From a virus, in IMG/VR virus record IMGVR_UViG_3300025818_000076, positions 1-36,091 of that record: a DNA stretch of 36,091 nt. One strand, given 5' to 3'. The notes below the pieces were generated by a model. The model ran no database searches, was not told the origin of the DNA, and worked only from the letters and a program-made list of their open reading frames with translations. The translations under genes were made by a program, and so were the position numbers. Shown here piece after piece: positions 6,973 through 16,789 of the stretch; positions within the stretch are counted from its first letter, which is position 1, and each line of letters opens with the position of its first letter.

Positions 6973-9900
6973 TTAATCTCTTGTAAGAAGTCCTAGCCTA
7001 CGTAGAGTAGCATCCTCTGCCATTGGTCGTGCATTCTTTCTTATGCTACGCATGGCTACACCCTTATCTGTTTGACCCAGAAGTTCTGTAGCAATTCTAT
7101 TTCTTAGGGCTTCACTTTGAATATTAATAATTAAGTCTGGACGTTTTTCAGTTGCAGCCTCTCTATTAAGATCAGCTATTTCTTTATAAATATCCCGAAC
7201 AATATCAGTTTGTTTTTTATAGTTTGACATATCACCCTTAGTATATTCCAGGTTAGCTAGATTGATATGCTTTGCAAGTTGTGAATAATAATAATCTTGA
7301 ATACCCTTTGTTTCACCTTGTAAGAATTTATAATATTGCCGTTGTTGCCTAGCTTCTGCAACAGACTTAGGAGTAAAGCCAAAAGCTTTAGCAAGGTTTT
7401 CAAGTGTTCCAATTTCTTTAGAAGGCATTAATACTCTGCCTTGAGTTGTACGTACTGGTTTATCAAGGAATTGAGTAGCGGCTGCATCGTAGGCATTTCT
7501 AATACCAACGGGTAGGAAAGCAGTTGCAAATTCAACAGCATTAAATTCTTTTTGTTTTAATGCTTCAAGTGCCTTACGACCGGCATCAATAACAACGCTT
7601 CCAGTTGGTCCATATGCAACGGATAGATCACCAGCCATAAGATCAAATGGAATAACTTCACCAACACCTACACGGCGTCTAAGGTCAATGCCGGTAAGTT
7701 GTCCAAATACACCGCTCATTAAGATGTCGTTAGCTACGCCTGTAATTCCAAGGCTAGCCAAGGTTTGTCTCATTCCGGTTTCAAGATCAAACTCATAGTC
7801 ACTTACTGCTTTAGACAGCATTTGGAGAAGTTGTTTCATATTCTCCATCCAAGGAAGTCCCATAGCTCCTGCAAAGAAAAGCATACTTAGAACCATAGAA
7901 CCTAGTAATGCGCTTCCTAGTTTCTTATCTACTTTTGCAATTGATAGTGCTTGAGCATACAAACCAACATAGTTAATAACATAAGGCATAAACTGTGTAG
8001 CAATATTCCAAAATCCTTTATGGAATAGCTCTGGCCTGTTTTCCTTACTAATTAGAAACTGTGTCTTCATAACCATCATTTCAGCGGCTTGAGTTGGAGT
8101 TGTCTTACGAGTAGAATACACAGTGTATTTTGAATAATCATCAAGCTTCTTGAGATTACTTGGAGATTTCTTTGCTAGTCTGTATGTCGTTAAGGCAGTT
8201 GTGATACGGTTAATTTGCTCTATCGCACCAAACATGAAAGAACTAGCTTCTAAAATTTTTGCACCAGCTTGAGCAGCGTTAGGTGGTAATCTATTATTTA
8301 ACTCTCCTAATGTTCTTGCTAGATTGGCTCCAGAGTCGATACTTGTTACAGCTTGAATAATGCCACGAGAGTGAAGATCACGTAGCATGTTCCATTCATC
8401 TTGACTAATTTTACCTTTTACTTGTTGAGGAACTGTTGGGCTTTCAAAATTAAAACCATAAGTATCTAAACGATCCTTAGAAAGCTTAAATAAAAGTCTA
8501 GCATCGTTCATTGCTTTTAGTAGTTCTCTTGTTGAGCCTTTTCCAACAACAACTTTTAGAACTGGAAGAGTAGCAACAAATAGCTGTGTTAAGTTAACAA
8601 TAGCAGAACTAAAGTTCATGCCAATTGTATAATGGAATGTTAGTCCTTTTAAAACAGAACCAGCATCAGCAGGATCATTGATATTTTCAACTAGCTTTTC
8701 AGCAGTTTTAACTAGTTTATGGTTTTCTCCTAGTTCTTCTGCAAGCTTATTTAAAGCTGTTCTCATAGGACGATAATATTCAAGGTTTGAGGCAGTATCT
8801 GAACCTGTACGAATATAATTACTTAAAGAATATGCAAGATAATTATCAGCAGTAGCAGGAGTATAATAACCATTAACGACATTTTTAGCTTCTCTAGTTT
8901 CAAGAAACTTGTTGAAGCCATCTGTAGTAATTGCAGTTTCTAACTGTCCAATAAATTCTTTTACTTGATCTTTATCTTTGTTATATCCAAAAGCATCTGC
9001 CAACCTTTGAAGTATACCAATATCCTCAACATCTAATTTTTTTAGAATATCTTTCTTAGTTTCTACTCTGGTGCCTATTTCAGATATTGTATATCTTTTT
9101 GAATCAGCATAAATACCACTTTCTTTTAGTTGTTTTAATCGTTCATTTAGTCTCTTTCTTTGATCTGAAATAAACCGAGGAGTAAAATCGCTATCTAAAA
9201 TTCTTGGAGTACTGGTTTCATAGTGAATAATCTTTTTAAGTTTATTATCATAGACTTTAAAGAAAAAATCTCCTTGACGTTGGCGAGGAATATAATATGG
9301 ATTACGTGTTTTTGTTGTTTCGTAATCATTAATAAATTTAATAATATTAAGCTGAGATATTACATTATCTATTAAAAGATTTTCTCTACTTCCTTTTTTA
9401 AATGTATCTTTATTATCATCTTTAAATTTAGTTAAAATTTGAGTTGCTAATTGATTATTATTTAAATCTTTTGTATATGATTCTAAATCCATAATATTAA
9501 CAGTGATTGGATTTTTATTTCCTCTTGGAATAATTTCAAAATTTAAAGTAGAAAGAGGAACTAATTTTGAAAGATCATTTAGATACATACGAACTGACTG
9601 TCTAATCTTATCATTAAGAACAGTCATTGTATCTCCCTGTGCCTCTTTAATATTTCCATATAGAGGAGCTTTTTGTAAGAAGAAGCGAATGAAGCCACGA
9701 CCAACCGTTTCATACATACGGTCAAATCCTCGTCTTGCTTCATTATATTTATTAAAAAGCTTTTTAGGTAGGCGAATGGTTCCAGGCTGAACATTAAGAC
9801 TAGCTAGAATAGTTCTGTAGTGATCTGCATCAATATCCGTAGATACTTCATTTGTTTCAGGATCAATCGTAGCAACTGGTTCTGGAGCAATAGTTAGAAT

Positions 9901-12774
9901 TGCATCTCCACTTTCTTTATCTACAGTTAATTTAACTTGTTTAGAAGTACCAAGAGCATCAAGAATAACAGCAAACTTACTAATTATCTTCTGTTCTTCA
10001 CCAGTTGTTTTAGTAAAGAAATCTCTTAAACCTTGAAAACCAAATATATTCTTTTGTTCACGACTTGCTCGTCTTCCTACTAATAAAATATCATAAAATT
10101 TTCTAAATGCTGGAACTTTTTCTGCAATTCTAGTTGGTAGAGTAAGGCTCCATGCATTTGACCATAGAGTTTTACCGCTCTTTGCTAAATCTAAACCTTC
10201 ATAATATTCTTTTAATTGTGGTGCCGCTGCTGCTATTTCTTCTTCAGTTACTAATTCTGGAGAAAAGAATAGTTTATTAGCTGCGTCTTCAATATCGGTT
10301 AAATATATATCTTTGATATTATTTTGATTTAAGTCTTGAGATACAGGTTGAGCAGGATCAAGAACCTCTGATACAGACTGCATAGTTTTAATTTCATCAA
10401 CTAGCTGTTCTTCAGAATCAGGGTCTTCTAGTAATTTAATTTTTTCTTTATCAACAAAAGCTTGTAAATCAACATCAAGAATTATATCACCAGGAGCTTT
10501 AATCTTCTCTGGAAGAATAGAAACATTTGCATCATTAAGAGCAAACTTTGTATTGATGTTATCAATTCGCTGTTGTCTTTCTGGGCTTTGGCTGTCCATT
10601 TCAAAGTAAGGAGTAGGAATTACAACATCGTTTTCTCTACTAGTTCTTTTCCAAATACCAGATTTAAAAATATTCTCCATACGTTTTAAACGATCTTGAA
10701 TATTCTTCGACGCATTCTTTTGTTGTTCAGTTTGTTGAGTATTTGTAGCGTCATTGACAGCTTGTTGTTCTTCAATAAGTTTCTGTGTTTCTTTTAACTC
10801 AGTATACTCATTGGCAATATCTTGTGCAGATGCAAATGGTTTACCAGTACGATCATTCTGTAATCCAACTCGTTTAAGAACACCATCAAGAGAAGTCTTG
10901 ATGCGATTAGGAAGAATGAAAGGTCTTTCTTTTTCTAGAATTTGTTTTTCTCTAGCATCTAAACGTTGAGCTAGATAATCTTGATATAATCCCTCACCAA
11001 GACGATATGTAAGTTGTCCAATTAGATTTGGAATTTGATCTTCTGAAATATTATTTTGTTCTGCAAATGTTCTAGCTTGCCCTTCTGTTGTTATGTAACT
11101 TGGAACAAAACCAGCTTGTTTTATATCAGTATATGTTATATCTTCTGGAGCAAGCTGTCTTTGACGAGTGGCTTGCATGTGCCATTCTGGAGATGGCTTA
11201 TCCGTAGCTGCATAACGATACCTTTGTTGTTCTTCTTCTACAGCTTGAATTTGTCTTTGAAGTCTAGGAGCAGAACGCCCATCAGCAGTTTTTAATTGTC
11301 TTGTTAGCTCACCCTTTAATTGGCCTAAATCATAATATGTTTTTCTATCTTTCTCTTTATTTAGAGAAGCTTGATATTCAATATTAAATTCTTCTTCTGC
11401 TTTAGCAGTCCAATCTAAAAGATTTTTAGAACCTTTCTTTGGTTCGACATAGCCTTCTTTAATAAGATATTCCGTTAAAGCTTCCTTGCTTTTCTTGTTT
11501 TCAAAACCAAAAATATCATCAAAATTCTTTTTAACAATCCAATTATCTTTTTTAATTTCACTTGGATTTACCCAATTAAGAATACGATCAAGATATGGTT
11601 TAGCTTTATCACCACCAGCGGATAAATCTCTAAGAACTGTATTAAGTTCATCATCTGCTGAAATACTATCAACGAATTTAAGTTGAGCCGTGGCAGAACC
11701 CATACCACGAACTTCTTCTGAAACAGGATTTTCTACAGTAGTTTCTCTGGCTTCAGTATCTTCCTGTCCCTTATTACGAGACATTAAACCAAGGCCAATT
11801 TCAAAAGTACCGCCTGGAATTTCTGCTACACCTTCAAGAAGAATTTCACCTAGTTTAACATCTTGACCAGATGCAATCTGTGCAGCAAATTCACCAGCAC
11901 CTCCAAGAGTAGGCTGAATAACAAGAGCTTCCGTACCAATAGCAGCGGGTACTTTAAGTTTAGAATATGTTCTTCCTGCTTCTTCCGCTGCCTTTTTTGA
12001 CCTTTGAACTGCACCTACTAATTTACCAGCAAAACCAACAGAAAGAGCATCAACGGCAGCAATTGGAATACCACGTTTAACAGCAAAGGCTTCAAACTCA
12101 GCCATTCTGTCTTCATCTTTAAGAAGGTCTGCTACTAATTTATCATCTTTTAAAGGAGATTGCTTTCCTGTTTGTTCTACAAGATATTCATTCATAGCCT
12201 CAAGAGTAGAAGCACCTACTTCTGTTGCTAAACTACCAAGACCAGCTACAGAGGCTAAGGCAACAGGACCAGCACCACCAATTGCAGCTAAAGCTGTTGC
12301 GCCTAAAGCTGGAGCAAACGTAGCAAAGGATTCACCAACAACAGTTCCAATAGCTTTTAGGCCAGCGGTTGTTGTAGCTGCATCCCAAAACTCTCCAACG
12401 CTTTCAGCAGTACCAAGAGCGGTGATAGCTTCTTCTACTTCTTTACTGTAAGGAACCTGAGCTAAATAGTTTTGATAATCTTGAATATCTTTTGCAGCAT
12501 TTTCTGGATTGTCAAAACCAAGGCGAACTTGAGCAACATTAGCCATTTCTCCAAGGCGATAGAAACCTCGTGCAGCCCAATCAGGAAGGGATGAGAATGG
12601 ATGATCAGGATTTTCTTGAGCGGCTTTTAAGCCAGAATCTTCATAAGGTAAATAAATATCATTTACATAAAAGTCTCTTTTTTCTTGAGTCTCGTCATAA
12701 AAAGATGGAATATCAACGGCTATATCTCTAACAGTACCGTCATCATTTTGAACTGAATAAGTTCTTTCAACCAT
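6973..12774 (-). CDS. Giant internal virion (ejection-type) protein
   Basis: 1933 residues, the longest gene. The layout fits the large internal proteins of podoviruses that leave the capsid with the DNA and help it cross the host envelope. Visible: an Ala/Gly-rich hydrophobic region at about 130-200 (ALGATALAAIGGAGPVALAS); a long charged coiled region rich in Gln, Glu and Lys at about 350-800; hydrophobic segments near 1380-1410 and 1615-1640; a helical, Arg-rich C-terminus. The stretch near 1780 (KAFGFTPKSVAEARQQRQYY) resembles C-terminal parts of PLxRFG-type phage proteins. I found no catalytic motif for a peptidoglycan enzyme or protease. It follows the 688-residue internal protein by 7 bases. 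Confidence 0.75.
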   Translation of the reverse strand: MVERTYSVQNDDGTVRDIAVDIPSFYDETQEKRDFYVNDIYLPYEDSGLKAAQENPDHPFSSLPDWAARGFYRLGEMANVAQVRLGFDNPENAAKDIQDYQNYLAQVPYSKEVEEAITALGTAESVGEFWDAATTTAGLKAIGTVVGESFATFAPALGATALAAIGGAGPVALASVAGLGSLATEVGASTLEAMNEYLVEQTGKQSPLKDDKLVADLLKDEDRMAEFEAFAVKRGIPIAAVDALSVGFAGKLVGAVQRSKKAAEEAGRTYSKLKVPAAIGTEALVIQPTLGGAGEFAAQIASGQDVKLGEILLEGVAEIPGGTFEIGLGLMSRNKGQEDTEARETTVENPVSEEVRGMGSATAQLKFVDSISADDELNTVLRDLSAGGDKAKPYLDRILNWVNPSEIKKDNWIVKKNFDDIFGFENKKSKEALTEYLIKEGYVEPKKGSKNLLDWTAKAEEEFNIEYQASLNKEKDRKTYYDLGQLKGELTRQLKTADGRSAPRLQRQIQAVEEEQQRYRYAATDKPSPEWHMQATRQRQLAPEDITYTDIKQAGFVPSYITTEGQARTFAEQNNISEDQIPNLIGQLTYRLGEGLYQDYLAQRLDAREKQILEKERPFILPNRIKTSLDGVLKRVGLQNDRTGKPFASAQDIANEYTELKETQKLIEEQQAVNDATNTQQTEQQKNASKNIQDRLKRMENIFKSGIWKRTSRENDVVIPTPYFEMDSQSPERQQRIDNINTKFALNDANVSILPEKIKAPGDIILDVDLQAFVDKEKIKLLEDPDSEEQLVDEIKTMQSVSEVLDPAQPVSQDLNQNNIKDIYLTDIEDAANKLFFSPELVTEEEIAAAAPQLKEYYEGLDLAKSGKTLWSNAWSLTLPTRIAEKVPAFRKFYDILLVGRRASREQKNIFGFQGLRDFFTKTTGEEQKIISKFAVILDALGTSKQVKLTVDKESGDAILTIAPEPVATIDPETNEVSTDIDADHYRTILASLNVQPGTIRLPKKLFNKYNEARRGFDRMYETVGRGFIRFFLQKAPLYGNIKEAQGDTMTVLNDKIRQSVRMYLNDLSKLVPLSTLNFEIIPRGNKNPITVNIMDLESYTKDLNNNQLATQILTKFKDDNKDTFKKGSRENLLIDNVISQLNIIKFINDYETTKTRNPYYIPRQRQGDFFFKVYDNKLKKIIHYETSTPRILDSDFTPRFISDQRKRLNERLKQLKESGIYADSKRYTISEIGTRVETKKDILKKLDVEDIGILQRLADAFGYNKDKDQVKEFIGQLETAITTDGFNKFLETREAKNVVNGYYTPATADNYLAYSLSNYIRTGSDTASNLEYYRPMRTALNKLAEELGENHKLVKTAEKLVENINDPADAGSVLKGLTFHYTIGMNFSSAIVNLTQLFVATLPVLKVVVGKGSTRELLKAMNDARLLFKLSKDRLDTYGFNFESPTVPQQVKGKISQDEWNMLRDLHSRGIIQAVTSIDSGANLARTLGELNNRLPPNAAQAGAKILEASSFMFGAIEQINRITTALTTYRLAKKSPSNLKKLDDYSKYTVYSTRKTTPTQAAEMMVMKTQFLISKENRPELFHKGFWNIATQFMPYVINYVGLYAQALSIAKVDKKLGSALLGSMVLSMLFFAGAMGLPWMENMKQLLQMLSKAVSDYEFDLETGMRQTLASLGITGVANDILMSGVFGQLTGIDLRRRVGVGEVIPFDLMAGDLSVAYGPTGSVVIDAGRKALEALKQKEFNAVEFATAFLPVGIRNAYDAAATQFLDKPVRTTQGRVLMPSKEIGTLENLAKAFGFTPKSVAEARQQRQYYKFLQGETKGIQDYYYSQLAKHINLANLEYTKGDMSNYKKQTDIVRDIYKEIADLNREAATEKRPDLIINIQSEALRNRIATELLGQTDKGVAMRSIRKNARPMAEDATLRRLGLLTRD

Positions 12775-12781
12775 TATTTAG

Positions 12782-14848
12782 TTACTTTTTTTCAGTTGCA
12801 CGAAGTGGTGTTGCAGGAGTAAATAGATTACCATATTTAGCTTGCATAGCACGTTTTAATAATACATCTAGTTCATTTATTACCGTTTGGTACTTATCTA
12901 CTAAGGCAGGATTTCCAGATGAGTCAGCTTGAGCTTTAATATAAGCTTCTTTTTGTTTTCTGAAAGACTCAATTAACTTATCTCTTTCTTCAGATTTAAG
13001 TTTTGAAAAATCAATATCAGGTTTTTTCTTCATATATTCAGCTTGTGCTAAAGCTTGGCTAGCTAATGCTTCTTTATATTGTTTATCAATTTTACGTTTT
13101 TCAGCTTCTGTTTCAGCTTCTCTCATTAGCTTTTTTGCACCAGCAAATTCTTTTAGACCAGCTAGAGCAGCAGTAGCTGTATCTTGCCCTGGTCTAGTAA
13201 ATTGTGCAGCAGCTTGAAAATAAGGAAGTGCAGCTTCAAGATTAAAGAATGGTTTTTCTTTTTTATCGTCTTGTTTAGGCTTACCACCTTTTTCTTCTGG
13301 TTTAGATATATCACTTGATAAAGGTAGATCAGCTATATCAGCTATATTTAGATCATCATTAAAACCTCCCTCAACTGTTATAGGAAGATTTGCAATTCTT
13401 TTATATTCTTTTAATTTATCAAAATAAGTTGGTTGTATAATATCACCCTCACCAGAAACTTCTGGTGGTAAAACAAAAGTTTCATCAATTGATTCTTGTA
13501 TCTGAGGAATGTCCTTCCCCTTTGGTTTTGCAAATCCAGAATAAGGATTATCTGTTTTATATGGTGTAACTTCTGATAAATCTTCTATTGAATCATCTGG
13601 TTCAATACCAAATTGACTTAATAATTCTAATTGTGCATCACTTAATGGATAACCACCCTTTTGATATTTCTCTACCATTCCACCATTGGCTAGTCCTACT
13701 AAACCACCCCCGGCACCAAATAAAGGCTTACCAAGACCAGAGGCAATACCAGCGGCAACTGAACCAGCACCAAGAAGTTGTTGACCAAGGCTAGGTGGTG
13801 CTTGATAAGTAGCAGCAGTTTTATAAGTAGATGGTTGCATTTGGAATCCACGATAGATACCGCTAAGGTCTTGAATTTGCTGTAATGGATAAGTTTGCTG
13901 TCTTGCAAATTCTTCATAAGCAATGTCAAGAGGCTGTTGTTGTAAACCACGTTGAGCTTCACCAGCAGCTTGTAAAGCACCTAGACCTGATAATCCAAGA
14001 GCTTGTTCTGATTGACCTAACTGAGCAAATTGAGCAGCTCCTCCCATTTTAGCAGCTTGATCTGCACGGAATTGTTGAAGTGCAGATTCATATGCTTTTT
14101 GAGAACCTGTAGCTTCAATATCACTTAATCCACGTTGAGTAGCTTCTTCACCAAGCATACGTTCTAAAACATCACGACTACCACCAAAAGCTCCTGCCTT
14201 TCCAGCAAGAGCAGCGCGTTGTTGTTCACGCCTTGCAGCTTCTTTTGCAAATTCACGTTTTTGAATATCTGTAACAGCTTGTTGATATGGAGACATATAT
14301 TTTTCTTTAAGCTGTTCTGCACTAATATCACCAAGTCCAACCGTTCCTTGAGCAGCTAGTCCTTTAGCAATATCTAATTCTTGTTGAGCAGGGGCTTTGA
14401 AAGTACGTTCACCAGTTACAGGATCAACTTCAGTAAGAAAAGACTCAAGACCAGAAAAAGCTACACGTTGTTCTGGAGTTACTTCAGCGAGACGTTGACC
14501 AGTATAGGGTACATAAGGTTCTTGATAAGCTTCTTCTGCACGAGCAAAAAGACGTTCTACATATGGCTTTGCATATTCTGGAAGATCAGATACTTGTTTA
14601 ACAACCTGTTCTGAAGCAGGAGGAGGAGCAGGAGGTGAACCACCACCACCAAAGTACTGAACAAGATTAGTACACTTGTTTACAGTACCTGATCCACCCA
14701 TAGCACGAAGAACAGCAGCTTCATATTTATTAACATGCGCAAGTTCTGTGTCACCATTAATACCACAATCAGCAATATCATTATAAAGCTGATTAAATAG
14801 TTTAATCTTTTGTTTAATTGTTAGCTTATCAAGAACGATCTTTTTCAT
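12782..14848 (-). CDS. Internal virion / core protein
   Basis: 688 residues. Residues 1-60 form a compact helical segment with three Cys (28, 59 region), followed by a Gly4-Ser-Pro linker (67-77). Residues 80-330 are helical and rich in Ala, Gln and Arg, with the phrase RAALAGKAGAFGGSRDVL that I associate with marine phage internal proteins. A glycine-rich hydrophobic stretch (about 355-385) and an NGGMVEKYQKGG turn follow, then an acidic Pro-rich region and a C-terminal coiled region with many Lys and Glu. It lies between the acetyltransferase-like protein and the giant internal protein, the order seen in T7-like internal core modules. No enzyme motif seen. Role inferred from composition and place. 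Confidence 0.65.
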   Translation of the reverse strand: MKKIVLDKLTIKQKIKLFNQLYNDIADCGINGDTELAHVNKYEAAVLRAMGGSGTVNKCTNLVQYFGGGGSPPAPPPASEQVVKQVSDLPEYAKPYVERLFARAEEAYQEPYVPYTGQRLAEVTPEQRVAFSGLESFLTEVDPVTGERTFKAPAQQELDIAKGLAAQGTVGLGDISAEQLKEKYMSPYQQAVTDIQKREFAKEAARREQQRAALAGKAGAFGGSRDVLERMLGEEATQRGLSDIEATGSQKAYESALQQFRADQAAKMGGAAQFAQLGQSEQALGLSGLGALQAAGEAQRGLQQQPLDIAYEEFARQQTYPLQQIQDLSGIYRGFQMQPSTYKTAATYQAPPSLGQQLLGAGSVAAGIASGLGKPLFGAGGGLVGLANGGMVEKYQKGGYPLSDAQLELLSQFGIEPDDSIEDLSEVTPYKTDNPYSGFAKPKGKDIPQIQESIDETFVLPPEVSGEGDIIQPTYFDKLKEYKRIANLPITVEGGFNDDLNIADIADLPLSSDISKPEEKGGKPKQDDKKEKPFFNLEAALPYFQAAAQFTRPGQDTATAALAGLKEFAGAKKLMREAETEAEKRKIDKQYKEALASQALAQAEYMKKKPDIDFSKLKSEERDKLIESFRKQKEAYIKAQADSSGNPALVDKYQTVINELDVLLKRAMQAKYGNLFTPATPLRATEKK

Positions 14849-14860
14849 TTTTATTATTTC

Positions 14861-15301
14861 CTACAATTCTTTTTCGTAGCTGTATCCTGTTACTTTCATA
14901 TTTATTTTAGAAAGAATTTTACTCCAACCTTTTCTTCCGTTAAAAATTACAGATTTTTTACAGTTATTATCTCTTCCATATTGTGCTAGAGTTTCACAAT
15001 GTTCAAGATAACAATCCATCCAGGAATTTAAATCCTTACCAGCGCATGATTCAATTTGTAAAATATTATCATAAATTCTCGTTTGAAGAACCATGACAAC
15101 ATCATTAAAATCTTTTTTATTCCAAGCTATCCAAAGTGTATGGCTTTTATTTATCGCTAGTTTTTTAAATTCTTTCTCTAAAGAAGAAAACCCTTGTCTT
15201 TCAATTAATCTTTCTAATAAAGGTGCAATGTTATTCCAAACTTTTAAAATATGTTCCGAAGGAATAATGGAAAACTCTGTTTCCATTTTTTCATTAGACA
15301 T
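14861..15301 (-). CDS. GNAT-like small virion-module protein (T7 gp13-like position)
   Basis: 146 residues. The order of elements (HTLWIAWN strand, then VVMVLQTRIYDN, a LQIESCAG strand, a long helix DCYLEHCETLAQYGRD, then GRKGWSKILSK and a final GYSYEKEL) recalls the N-acetyltransferase fold. In T7 a GNAT-like protein, gp13, stands at the start of the internal-protein genes, and this gene likewise precedes the two internal proteins. Clear acetyl-CoA binding residues (R/Q-x-x-G-x-G/A) are not seen, so it may be structural only. Function as an enzyme is doubtful. Confidence 0.6.
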   Translation of the reverse strand: MSNEKMETEFSIIPSEHILKVWNNIAPLLERLIERQGFSSLEKEFKKLAINKSHTLWIAWNKKDFNDVVMVLQTRIYDNILQIESCAGKDLNSWMDCYLEHCETLAQYGRDNNCKKSVIFNGRKGWSKILSKINMKVTGYSYEKEL

Positions 15302-15316
15302 TTAAACTCCATAATT

Positions 15317-16450
15317 TTAAGCCATCATGCCTCGTAGACCTTGAAGAGTTAGACTATTTTGAGGCTGTTGTGTCTTACCAGTTTTGTTTAATCTAATATT
15401 CTTCATGAAATTATACAACTTTTCTGCACCTTCTTTATTGCTTCCGCCACCTAATCTACTAACAGCATCACGAGGAACAACATACTCACCATCTGAAAGA
15501 GCGGCTGCACGTTTTCCATCAATTGTAGTTTGACGTAGATCATCTAATCCACCAGTTGGTCCTTTAACACCACCACCAAGTGCATAGGAAGCTGAACCAC
15601 CACCAAACATTTTGTTTAGACGGAAGATACCAGCATTTGTATTACCATCACCAGCATGAGAAACAACATCAGCGGGTAATACAAAGCTACCACTTTCTAG
15701 ACCTTCTCCTGGAATTTTACCACCACCAGCAGCAGCAAATACTGGACCTTTGGTAGAACCAATACCAACATTAGGAGCGGTATAAGGTGTTCTGCCAAGG
15801 CTTTTTAGATAAGCTTCTTTTTGTTCTTCAGTCATTCCACCAGTAGGTGCAGACATATCACCACCAAAGGCTGCACTTGATCCACCCATCTCAGCGGGAG
15901 TTTGTATAAATTGTCCAGCTAGACCAAGTTCTGTAGCATATGGTAAAGCTCCTTCAGCACTTCCTTTAAGAATTGATTTTAAGCCACCTTCTCGGCCTAG
16001 AACATCTCCTAATCCAGAGATAGATTTTTCAATTCCAGAAAAACCAGTAGCTGTTGGAGTATACCCTTGATTTAAAAAAGAAGACACTGTTCCAGTACCA
16101 TCTGATATAGCTTGTGGGGCAAATACTTTTCCCGCATCAGCAACCGCCGTTGCATCAGCAGCCGCCGCTGCATCAGCCGCTGTTACTGCTTCTGATCCAA
16201 TACCATGTAGAGAAGCGCCAGGATAAGCGCCTAAAGCACCTTTTACAAAATCAAGAAATCCTCTATCTCTACCAGCTAAAGCATATCCTGTAAGTCCACC
16301 AAGACCAAGAGAAGCATATAATGGAAGACCGGCACCACCAGTTAGAAATCCTACAGCCATTGGAGCTAAAGCTTTGACAATACCACCAAGACCGTACTCT
16401 TCTACTCCGGTATCTGGATTATAATTTTGACTATAATAATTATTGTTCAT
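15317..16450 (-). CDS. Gly/Ala-rich structural protein with a duplicated motif
   Basis: 377 residues, rich in Gly and Ala. N-terminal 20-60 is hydrophobic and Gly-rich (LAPMAVGFLTGGAGLPLYAS), possibly membrane-active. An Ala/Asp stretch at 88-107 follows. Two copies of one motif are visible: SFVLPADVVSHAGDGN (255-270) and EYVVPRDAVSRLGGGS (322-337), each followed by a Gly and a helix (FRLNKMF and EKLYNFMKNI). This motif is common in virion proteins of marine phages, but its role is not known to me. It sits within the tail and internal protein block. An AGGGA site lies 10 bases before the ATG. Confidence 0.65.
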   Translation of the reverse strand: MNNNYYSQNYNPDTGVEEYGLGGIVKALAPMAVGFLTGGAGLPLYASLGLGGLTGYALAGRDRGFLDFVKGALGAYPGASLHGIGSEAVTAADAAAAADATAVADAGKVFAPQAISDGTGTVSSFLNQGYTPTATGFSGIEKSISGLGDVLGREGGLKSILKGSAEGALPYATELGLAGQFIQTPAEMGGSSAAFGGDMSAPTGGMTEEQKEAYLKSLGRTPYTAPNVGIGSTKGPVFAAAGGGKIPGEGLESGSFVLPADVVSHAGDGNTNAGIFRLNKMFGGGSASYALGGGVKGPTGGLDDLRQTTIDGKRAAALSDGEYVVPRDAVSRLGGGSNKEGAEKLYNFMKNIRLNKTGKTQQPQNSLTLQGLRGMMA

Positions 16451-16460
16451 TTTTAATTAT

Positions 16461-16465
16461 TCCCT
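16461..16465 (-). promoter_or_regulatory. Ribosome binding site of the Gly/Ala-rich protein gene
   Basis: On the - strand AGGGA stands exactly 10 bases before the ATG at 16450, within AAAAGGGAATAAT. The same motif at the same 10-base distance precedes the genes starting at 23144 and 25924. Confidence 0.6.
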
Positions 16466-16476
16466 TTTAATATTTA

Positions 16477-16785
16477 TTAATATAAATCATTCCAGCTAGT
16501 ACCGTCATAACCTTGGTGTTTGTTTGTTGATGTATTAAATCTAATATCACCAGCTTGTGCAGTAACGGATGCTGCCGTATCTCCTACTCTTATTCTTCCA
16601 TCTACTTGAATACTTTTATTTTGATCAATTAAAACATTAAAGATATTAAGAGATTCTTTTTCTTCCAGTGAACGAACAAGACTTGCCGCCCATCTAATAA
16701 TTCCATTCCAACCTTCTTCAATTGTTTCTGGAACAATACGAGGAAAGTCTGGATAACGTTGAATATTTCTGTTACCAGTAGACAT
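16477..16785 (-). CDS. Small tail-associated protein with fibre-type C-terminal motif
   Basis: 102 residues. The C-terminal 30 residues (AGDIRFNTSTNKHQGYDG, then TSWNDLY) match the short motif often found in phage tail fibre proteins, in which an IRYNT strand is followed by GYDGTxW. The N-terminal half is helical (ETIEEGWNGIIRWAASLVR) and the centre is beta-like (LIDQNKSIQVDGRIRVGD). It follows the gp10-like tail hub by 4 bases, which suggests a small tail tip or adaptor protein. Confidence 0.65.
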   Translation of the reverse strand: MSTGNRNIQRYPDFPRIVPETIEEGWNGIIRWAASLVRSLEEKESLNIFNVLIDQNKSIQVDGRIRVGDTAASVTAQAGDIRFNTSTNKHQGYDGTSWNDLY

Positions 16786-16789
16786 TTAT

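Noticed and set aside
14861-15301. Active acetyltransferase
   Set aside because: The fold pattern is GNAT-like, but the acetyl-CoA binding loop is not visible, so only a GNAT-like structural label is kept.
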